6,721 nt of DNA, taken from assembly GCA_030691225.1 (NCBI GenBank), contig JAUYES010000407.1, positions 1 to 6,721 on the forward strand. Direction: 5' to 3'. The translations under genes and the position numbers were made by a program. Positions 1-4,796 of the stretch are shown here, in pieces (the stretch's first letter is position 1; every line of letters begins with the position of its first letter). The DNA comes from Holophaga sp. GTDB lineage: Bacteria > Acidobacteriota > Holophagae > Holophagales > Holophagaceae. Under the pieces are notes generated by a model. It saw nothing but the letters and a program-made list of their open reading frames with translations, had not been told where the DNA came from and ran no database searches.

Positions 1-1863
1 CGCACCCTGGGCCTGGGCTACGCCAACCTCGGTTCCATGCTCATGCGCATGGGCATCCCCTACGACAGCGAAAGCGGATCCCAGTGGTGCGCCTCGCTCA
101 CGGCCATTCTCACGGGCGATGCCTACGCCGCCAGTGCTGAAATGGCGGGTGAATTAGGCACTTTCCCAGGCTTTGAACCCAATAAGGACGACATGCTGCG
201 GGTGATCCGCAACCATCGTCGGGCCGCTTACAATGCTCCCGATTCCGAGTACGAAAACCTTTCCATCACGCCCCAGGGCCTCAAGGGCACGGGCGTGCCC
301 AAGTCTTTGGTCGAGGCTTCCCGCGAAAGCTGGGACCGGGCGTTGGAACTCGGTGAGAAGCATGGCTTCCGCAATGCCCAAGTCACGGTGTTGGCGCCCA
401 CGGGCACCATTGGTCTGTTGATGGATTGCGACACCACGGGCGTGGAACCGGATTTCGCCCTGGTGAAGTTCAAGAAGCTGGCAGGTGGCGGCTACTTCAA
501 GCTGGTGAACAGCGCCATTCCCGAAGCCATGATGCGGCTGGGCTACGATCCCGGCCAGATCAAGGACATCGAACGCTACGTTGTGGGTTGGCTGGATATC
601 ACTGACGAAACCCCCGGCATTTCCCGTAAGGATCTCTTGGCCAAGGGCTTCCCCGTGGAAGAGATCAACGGTTGGGAAGCCAAGCTGCCCACGGCCTTCG
701 ATCCCAGCTTCGTGGTTCCCGTAGAAAAGTTAAAGGTAGCTTTCGGTGAGGAAACCACAGCGATCTTCATGGACGCTTTGACCGGCACTATGACCGTGGA
801 AGGCGCGCCCCACTTGAAGGACGAGCACATTCCCATTTTTGATTGCGCCAACAAATGCGGTCGCAAAGGCCAGCGCTACATCGCGCCCATGGGCCACATC
901 CACATGATGGGCGCGGCTCAGCCGTTCCTTTCGGGCGCCATCAGTAAGACCATCAATCTGCCTGCGGAATACACCGTGGCGCAGGTGGGCGAGATCTACG
1001 AGCAGAGCTGGAAGCACATGATCAAGGCCGTGGCGCTCTACCGCGATGGCAGCAAAATGAGCCAGCCCCTGGCCACCAATCTCGATCTGCTCGATGGCCT
1101 GGAAACGCTGCTGGATGATGAAGCTCCCAAGGCCGAAAAGGTACAGGTGATCGCCCAGGCCATGACCCAGCAGGTGGTGCGCATCTACCGGCGCAAGCTC
1201 CCCAATCGGCGCGGCGGCTACACTCAGGCGGCGACCATCGGCGGCACCAAGCTCTATCTCCGCACTGGGGAATACGAAGACGGTACCCTTGGCGAAATCT
1301 TCCTGGATATTCACAAGGAAGGCGCTGCCTTCCGCGCGGTGCTCAACTGCTTCGCCATCGCGGTATCCATGGGCCTGCAGCACGGGGTGCCCCTGGAAGA
1401 ATTCTGCGATGCCTTCCTCTTCACCCGCTTCGAGCCCAATGGCATGGTGCAAGGCAGCGATACGGTGAAGTTCAGCACGTCGCTCATTGATTTCGTGTTC
1501 CGGGAATTGGCCATCAGCTACCTGGGTCGCTTCGAATTGGCTCAGGTGGAGCCCGAACAACTCATGCATCTGGCAGGCGGACTCAAGCCCGAAAGCCAGG
1601 CGGCGGGCGCTCCCATTCAGAACGGAGGCATGACACCTCTTTTCCCTGAAGCCGAAGCACCCAGTGCTATTCCAGCTCCTGAACTCGTGCATGCCCATGC
1701 TCCTGCTGCCACGGCCAAGCAGCCCACTGTGGATGCCTACCGTTCCGCTCGGGAAAAGGGCTACACCGGCGATCCTTGCCCCGAGTGCGGGCACCTTACC
1801 CTGGTGCGCAATGGCGCCTGTCTCAAGTGCCAAACCTGTGGCGCCACCACTGGTTGCAGCTAA
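1..1863 (+). CDS. nrdJ: Adenosylcobalamin-dependent (class II) ribonucleotide reductase, 3' part; 5' end outside window
   Basis: Class II ribonucleotide reductase reduces ribonucleotides to deoxyribonucleotides using a B12-derived radical, in the cytoplasm and without needing oxygen. The frame is open from base 1 (it begins RTLGLGYANLGSM), so 620 codons of the C-terminal part are visible. The N-terminal region with the radical-site cysteine and its Asn/Glu neighbours should lie upstream. Seen here: the family block LAPTGTIGLLMDCDTTG (about 391-441), followed by EPDFALVKFKKLAGGG; a TSCPD-type domain at about codons 410-510 (TIGGTKLYLRTGEYEDG, then GEIFLDIHKEGAAFR and FTRFEPNGMVQG); an Ala/Pro-rich linker (about 1580-1740); and a cysteine tail (codons at 1777, 1786, 1819, 1828, 1837, 1855) ending CGATTGCS. 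In this family the last cysteines relay electrons to the active-site disulfide; the earlier CxxC pairs may bind zinc (inference). The architecture resembles Streptomyces-type NrdJ. A zincin gene follows one base after the stop. Confidence 0.95.
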   Translation, partial: RTLGLGYANLGSMLMRMGIPYDSESGSQWCASLTAILTGDAYAASAEMAGELGTFPGFEPNKDDMLRVIRNHRRAAYNAPDSEYENLSITPQGLKGTGVPKSLVEASRESWDRALELGEKHGFRNAQVTVLAPTGTIGLLMDCDTTGVEPDFALVKFKKLAGGGYFKLVNSAIPEAMMRLGYDPGQIKDIERYVVGWLDITDETPGISRKDLLAKGFPVEEINGWEAKLPTAFDPSFVVPVEKLKVAFGEETTAIFMDALTGTMTVEGAPHLKDEHIPIFDCANKCGRKGQRYIAPMGHIHMMGAAQPFLSGAISKTINLPAEYTVAQVGEIYEQSWKHMIKAVALYRDGSKMSQPLATNLDLLDGLETLLDDEAPKAEKVQVIAQAMTQQVVRIYRRKLPNRRGGYTQAATIGGTKLYLRTGEYEDGTLGEIFLDIHKEGAAFRAVLNCFAIAVSMGLQHGVPLEEFCDAFLFTRFEPNGMVQGSDTVKFSTSLIDFVFRELAISYLGRFELAQVEPEQLMHLAGGLKPESQAAGAPIQNGGMTPLFPEAEAPSAIPAPELVHAHAPAATAKQPTVDAYRSAREKGYTGDPCPECGHLTLVRNGACLKCQTCGATTGCS

Positions 1864-1864
1864 C

Positions 1865-2230
1865 TTGAATCGCAAGGTCTTTCAGGGGCTGGTCCGAGAA
1901 GCGTTGGACCAACTCCCTGCGGAGTTCCTGCCCTACCTGGATAACGTGGAGATCCTTGTCGAAGATTGGGCTCCTCTCTCGCTCCTAAAGGAGATGGAGG
2001 TCCCCGACGACGAGGATCTCTACGGTGTGTACCTAGGCACACCGCTCACGGAACGATCCCACGATTCGCTGCAGCTTCCTGATCGAATCGTGCTCTACCA
2101 GTGTTCGCTGGAAGAGGACTTTCCCGATGCTGACGACCTGCGTCGGGAGATTGCCACCACCGTGCTTCACGAGATCGCCCATCACTTCGGGATCGACGAG
2201 AATCGGCTAGAGGAATTGGGCTGGGGCTGA
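1865..2230 (+). CDS. Minimal zincin-type metallopeptidase (Zincin_1 / DUF1025-like)
   Basis: This predicted 121-residue cytoplasmic protein has the HExxH zinc motif near its C-terminus: TVLHEIAHHFGIDENRLEELG, with H102, E103 and H106. The family (PF06262, minimal zincins) normally reads HExxHxxGxxD; here the third-ligand position holds E112, just after D111. The N-terminal part (FQGLVREALDQLPAEF, then LDNVEILVED) also matches the usual opening of this family, and the length is normal. I chose TTG at 1865 because it puts the family's conserved N-terminus at residue 1 and lies one base after the nrdJ stop. No ATG fits, and no clear Shine-Dalgarno is visible. A GTG at 1838 inside nrdJ is the alternative and would add nine residues. 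Translation probably depends on ribosomes finishing nrdJ. There is no signal peptide or membrane segment. The substrate is unknown, and proteolytic activity is assumed from the motif only. Confidence 0.85.
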   Translation: MNRKVFQGLVREALDQLPAEFLPYLDNVEILVEDWAPLSLLKEMEVPDDEDLYGVYLGTPLTERSHDSLQLPDRIVLYQCSLEEDFPDADDLRREIATTVLHEIAHHFGIDENRLEELGWG

Positions 2231-2237
2231 TACGGAA

Positions 2238-2498
2238 CTAGCGGAGTTGGTGAGCTCTTCCGGGCCCAGTGCGCGAGGCCTGGCGCACGATGCGGATGCG
2301 CTTTGCCTTGCGACGAAAGGCCCGTTCGTAGGACTCCAGAGCCTTTTGGTAGGAGAGCCAAAGCTCGTTAAAGTCTTCGTCCATCAGCTTTGTTGGATCG
2401 GGAAGGCGTTTGCCGAGGAGATTGTCCAGGGGGGCTCCGCGTCGCTCCACCCCAATGATTCGGCTCCACCGTTGCCGTCGTTCAACCAGAAAGGCCAT
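2238..2498 (-). CDS. Small, highly basic protein of unknown function (86 aa)
   Basis: I do not recognise this protein. It starts MAFLVERRQRWSRIIGVERR and ends AKRIRIVRQASRTGPGRAHQLR. The middle (about residues 36-63, DEDFNELWLSYQKALESYERAFRR split over its length) looks like one amphipathic helix rich in Glu, Tyr and Lys. Arg and Lys dominate both ends, so nucleic-acid or ribosome binding is possible, but that is inference from charge. The frame stays open upstream to an ATG at 2585, but the ATG at 2498 is preceded by GGAGG (2505-2509) six bases away, which fixes the start. There is no signal peptide, transmembrane segment or cysteine. The gene converges on the zincin gene with seven bases between stops and lies downstream of the TPR gene on the same strand, with its own candidate promoter. 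The ribosome binding site and codon use support a real gene. Confidence 0.68.
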   Translation of the reverse strand: MAFLVERRQRWSRIIGVERRGAPLDNLLGKRLPDPTKLMDEDFNELWLSYQKALESYERAFRRKAKRIRIVRQASRTGPGRAHQLR

Positions 2499-2504
2499 AG
2501 CCCA

Positions 2505-2509
2505 CCTCC
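2505..2509 (-). promoter_or_regulatory. Ribosome binding site of the small basic protein
   Basis: GGAGG on the - strand lies six bases before the ATG at 2498. It decides between that ATG and the upstream in-frame ATG at 2585, which would place coding sequence over an AT-rich, promoter-like stretch. Confidence 0.75.
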
Positions 2510-2519
2510 GGATGGTTGA

Positions 2520-2547
2520 AAAATACGGCAAAAAAATCAACCGGCAA
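2520..2547 (-). promoter_or_regulatory. Candidate sigma70-type promoter for the small basic protein
   Basis: On the - strand, TTGCCG (2547-2542, 4 of 6 to the -35 consensus) is followed after 16 bases by TATTTT (2525-2520, 4 of 6 to the -10 consensus). This stretch is much richer in A/T than its surroundings and includes a run of seven T on the - strand. A start of transcription near 2513 would give a short leader carrying the GGAGG. This is a match by eye only. Confidence 0.35.
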
Positions 2548-2552
2548 TTGGG

Positions 2553-2585
2553 AAAATACAAAAACGCTTGAACCGGTCCGTCCAA
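2553..2585 (-). terminator. Weak candidate intrinsic terminator after the TPR gene
   Basis: Directly after the TPR gene's TAA (2588-2586), the - strand reads TTGGAC-GGACCG-GTTCAA (2585-2568). This can form a six-pair stem with one G-U pair and a six-base loop. It is followed by GCG, then five T (2564-2560) and further T-rich sequence. The stem is short, so termination may be partial and the small basic protein could receive read-through. Confidence 0.35.
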
Positions 2586-3242
2586 TTAGGCTCGTTTGCC
2601 TGGCATCTTTTCTCCGACTTTCAGCAACCAGTACATCGCTTCGCGATCCGCGGACCAGGCGGGCCCTAGGTAGGCCATGGCGGCCATGGCCGTTTCGGGA
2701 CTGGGGGTGTCACCCTCGGTGGGGACGGTTCTCGGCAGGCGGACCTTGCCGGTTAAGTAGCCTTCGATATGAGGGTTTTGGCGGCGGGCTTGGCCGAGGG
2801 TTTTCTGCGCCGTCTTCATTTGACCGGTGCGGTGCTGGGCTAGCAGGGTCATCCAGGTCCAGACGGGGCTGGGATCGGCCTCAAACGCCTTGAGGAGGGC
2901 TTGCAAGGCTTTCGTGTCGCCAAGGCAGGCGTAGCAGCGGGCAAGGTGATACCGGGCGCCCTGGGGGTCATCCTTGGTGAAGCGCAGCAAGGCCTCGAAA
3001 TGGGACAGGGCTTCCTTGAGTTTTCCCGAACGTTCCAGGAGGCTGGCCAAGACCATGCGGGCATGCAGATAGGGCTGCGCCTCGGGGCGGTGCCACAAAT
3101 CCCCCCGGTGGGTAGTGATGAAGGCCTCACCCAGTTCCAGCTCGGTACGGACAGCCAGTTCCATCAGCTGACGAGTTGCATCCTCGGCGTTTATGCTTTC
3201 GACGATGGCATCGATTTCCTGAACGCGCGTGTTCTCGGTCAT
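2586..3242 (-). CDS. TPR-repeat protein of the ST7-like (PF04184-type) group, function unknown
   Basis: This 218-residue cytoplasmic protein has tetratricopeptide-type helical repeats, best seen at residues 57-90 (PYLHARMVLASLLERSGKLK, then EALSHFEALLRF), 92-115 (GARYHLARCYACLGD) and 117-146. The following NPHIEGYLTGKVRLPR and a final Trp/Leu-rich helix (AYLGPAWSADREAMYWLL) match an order I know from bacterial TPR proteins related to ST7: an N-terminal GEAF..H.GDLW segment, a Y.RAR..LA.LL TPR, a short-repeat pair, then NPH..GYL.G...LP. The family's biochemical role is not established; TPRs suggest protein binding. The start is chosen at ATG 3242, which has GAGG (3249-3252) six bases upstream. 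The in-frame GTG at 3263 would add seven residues but overlaps a likely promoter. The gene follows the M16 pair on the same strand but is separated from it by a strong terminator, so it is probably transcribed on its own. Confidence 0.85.
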   Translation of the reverse strand: MTENTRVQEIDAIVESINAEDATRQLMELAVRTELELGEAFITTHRGDLWHRPEAQPYLHARMVLASLLERSGKLKEALSHFEALLRFTKDDPQGARYHLARCYACLGDTKALQALLKAFEADPSPVWTWMTLLAQHRTGQMKTAQKTLGQARRQNPHIEGYLTGKVRLPRTVPTEGDTPSPETAMAAMAYLGPAWSADREAMYWLLKVGEKMPGKRA

Positions 3243-3248
3243 TTCATA

Positions 3249-3252
3249 CCTC
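3249..3252 (-). promoter_or_regulatory. Ribosome binding site deciding the TPR gene start
   Basis: GAGG on the - strand lies six bases ahead of ATG 3242. The alternative GTG at 3263 has only terminator T-tract sequence and no purine-rich element in front of it. Confidence 0.6.
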
Positions 3253-3261
3253 AGAGAATCC

Positions 3262-3270
3262 ACGATAACA
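3262..3270 (-). promoter_or_regulatory. Candidate extended -10 promoter of the TPR gene
   Basis: The - strand reads TGTTATCGT (3270-3262): a TGn extension before TATCGT, which matches TATAAT at 4 of 6 positions. No good -35 is seen, because that space is taken by the terminator stem; extended -10 promoters can do without one. Transcription would begin near 3255, just before the GAGG. Judged by eye only. Confidence 0.3.
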
Positions 3271-3299
3271 AAAGAAGCCGCCGGTATCCCGGCGGCTTC
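3265..3299 (-). terminator. Strong intrinsic terminator of the M16 peptidase operon
   Basis: A perfect 11-pair, GC-rich stem (3274-3284 with 3289-3299; GAAGCCGCCGG and its complement) has a four-base loop. On the - strand it is followed by TTTTGTTAT. It lies 19 bases after the stop of the non-catalytic M16 gene (3318) and so ends the two-gene M16 transcript. The T-tract overlaps the candidate promoter of the next gene. The opposite side of the stem has no T-run, so it should not act on + strand transcripts. Confidence 0.9.
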
Positions 3300-3317
3300 G
3301 AGGCAGAAAACCCGATG

Positions 3318-4796
3318 CTACTTGATGGGCTTCATGGTTAGGGGATCGCGCAGGGGCAATTTGATCACGGGCAGCTTGGCGACTTCGCTCAGCTTGCCGG
3401 GGTGATCCTTCACGTCGCCCTCTTCGGCCTCGGCGATCTTACCCACCACCAGCAGCACCATCTTTTCGATGTCGAGGTATTTCTTGGCAACGCGTTGGAC
3501 ATCGTCTTTGGTGATGGCTTGAATTTTCTCACGGTAATTCGCGTAAAAATCCTCGGGCCAGCCCGTGAGCTGTTCGCTGGCGAAGAGGTTCACAATGGCC
3601 TGCTTGCTAGGGAAGCGGGCGGGGAATCCATCCATGATGCTGTCTTTGACCACCTGCAGTTCTTGATCGCTGATGGGTTCGGCTTTCATGCGGTTGATCT
3701 CCGCGAGGGCTAGGCGCATGGCGTAGGCCACCGAGCGGTTCTTGGTCTGCAGGCCGCAGGTCCAGTCGCCAGGCCAGTAAGCACCGGTGCCGAAGCCAGA
3801 GCCAATGCCATAAGTAAGACCTTCGTCGCTACGGATCTTCTTCATTAAGCGCGCGGTAAAGCCGCCGCCGCCGAGAATATCATTCATCACGACCGTGGCG
3901 TACCAATCGGGGTCAGTGCGACGCAGTCCTGGGACGGCGAATTGCACGGTGCTCTGGGGCACATCCTTTTCGCAAACAAAGATACCCGCCTTGCGGGTGA
4001 ATTCCGGTGCGGGAGGCTTGGGGCTGATTTCGGCGCCCTTGACGGGCTTCAGTTCGCCAAGCGTCTTGTTCAGGGCGTCCAGGACGACCTTCTTGTCAAA
4101 TTTGCCCGAAACAGCAATGACCATATTGGACGGGTGGAGCACGCGGGCGTGGAAGGCCTTAAGGTCTTCCCGGGTGATGGCCTTGATGCTGGCTTCCGTC
4201 ACGGCGGCATTGGAAAAATGGTTCTCACCATTGAGCAGGTACCCCATCTGGTAGCCGGCGATGGAATTGGCGCTGTCATTGCGCTGATCCAGGCCCAGGC
4301 GAGTCTGTTTCTTGGCCAGATCCAGACGATCCTGGGCAAAGGCAGGCTGGGTCAGGACTTCCATGTAGAGTTCCAGTCCGGCCGAGAAATCCTTTTCGAG
4401 GATCTCCAGGAAGATGTTGCCGCTGGTGGAGCCAAAGCTGCTGCGGATCTGGGCGGCCAAGAACTCGATACGTTCATCCAGTTTCTCGGCGGGCGTCTTG
4501 TCCGTGCCGCCGGTGCGCATTTCATTTCCCAAAAGGACTGCGAGGCCCTCCTTGCCTTTGGGGTCAAGGTAGGATCCGCCACGCACCATGAGGTTGATGC
4601 GCACAAAGGGCTGGCCATTGGGATCTTGAGCGATGAAAACGGGGATACCGTTCTTGAGCTTGGTCTTGAAGTCCTTCACCTTAGGAGCCTGGAATGTCAG
4701 GGGCTTGTAGGTGAGCTTTTCGGGGCGATTGGCAATCTCCTGGGAGAATGCGCAACCGGCACCGAGGAGGAGGGATAGGGCGATTCGGCTGATCAT
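3318..4796 (-). CDS. Exported M16-family protein lacking the zinc site; R/Y-pair subunit of a heterodimeric peptidase
   Basis: This 492-residue protein has M16 N-terminal (about 40-190) and M16_C (about 205-455) domains. The zinc motif HxxEH is replaced by V87-L-L-G90-N91 within GLAVLLGNEMRTGG (4524-4538), so all three motif residues are gone and it cannot be a peptidase alone. It keeps a glycine-rich loop (LGGGGFTARL, 308-317) and the substrate-binding R322/Y329 pair in RSDEGLTY. The N-terminus (MISRIALSLLLGAGCAFSQE) is a signal peptide, probably cut after S18. GAGC resembles a weak lipobox, so a lipoprotein is less likely but possible. The ATG overlaps the last base of the upstream gene's TAA (TAATG), and GGAGG (4804-4808) lies seven bases ahead, so translation is coupled. 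By analogy with Sphingomonas sp. A1 SPH2682, it should pair with the HxxEH subunit in the periplasm. Confidence 0.92.
   Translation of the reverse strand: MISRIALSLLLGAGCAFSQEIANRPEKLTYKPLTFQAPKVKDFKTKLKNGIPVFIAQDPNGQPFVRINLMVRGGSYLDPKGKEGLAVLLGNEMRTGGTDKTPAEKLDERIEFLAAQIRSSFGSTSGNIFLEILEKDFSAGLELYMEVLTQPAFAQDRLDLAKKQTRLGLDQRNDSANSIAGYQMGYLLNGENHFSNAAVTEASIKAITREDLKAFHARVLHPSNMVIAVSGKFDKKVVLDALNKTLGELKPVKGAEISPKPPAPEFTRKAGIFVCEKDVPQSTVQFAVPGLRRTDPDWYATVVMNDILGGGGFTARLMKKIRSDEGLTYGIGSGFGTGAYWPGDWTCGLQTKNRSVAYAMRLALAEINRMKAEPISDQELQVVKDSIMDGFPARFPSKQAIVNLFASEQLTGWPEDFYANYREKIQAITKDDVQRVAKKYLDIEKMVLLVVGKIAEAEEGDVKDHPGKLSEVAKLPVIKLPLRDPLTMKPIK
3478..3514 (-). repeat. 37-base near-identical segment shared with 5073-5109 (copy 1, non-catalytic M16 gene)
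   Basis: The segment differs from 5073-5109 at three positions of 37, all silent. Both copies encode TKDDVQRVAKKY near the end of the M16_C domain, at residues 429-440 here. Confidence 0.85.

Noticed and set aside
1664..1864. ATG-started extension of the zincin frame inside nrdJ
   Set aside because: The added 67 residues are out-of-frame nrdJ codons with no family match. The family N-terminus begins at the TTG at 1865.
730..1875. Long open frame of 381 codons on the - strand opposite nrdJ
   Set aside because: It is antisense to a well-recognised enzyme whose + strand frame is conserved throughout. GC-rich codon use leaves the opposite frame open, and the translation resembles no family.
2269..2288. 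GTGCGC/GCGCAC inverted repeat near the convergent stops
   Set aside because: The stem has six pairs and an eight-base loop, no T-run follows on either strand, and it lies in the coding end of the small basic protein, so it is not supported as a terminator.
2499..2585. N-terminal extension of the small basic protein to ATG 2585
   Set aside because: It would cover an AT-rich promoter-like stretch, and the internal ATG 2498 has a much better ribosome binding site.
4352..4618. 88-codon frame on the - strand within the non-catalytic M16 gene
   Set aside because: It is an Arg/Ala/Ser-rich alternative frame with no ribosome binding site, typical of GC-rich shadow frames.
3942..4778. Open frame of 278 codons on the + strand opposite the non-catalytic M16 gene
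   Set aside because: Same shadow effect; no domain, signal or start site supports it.
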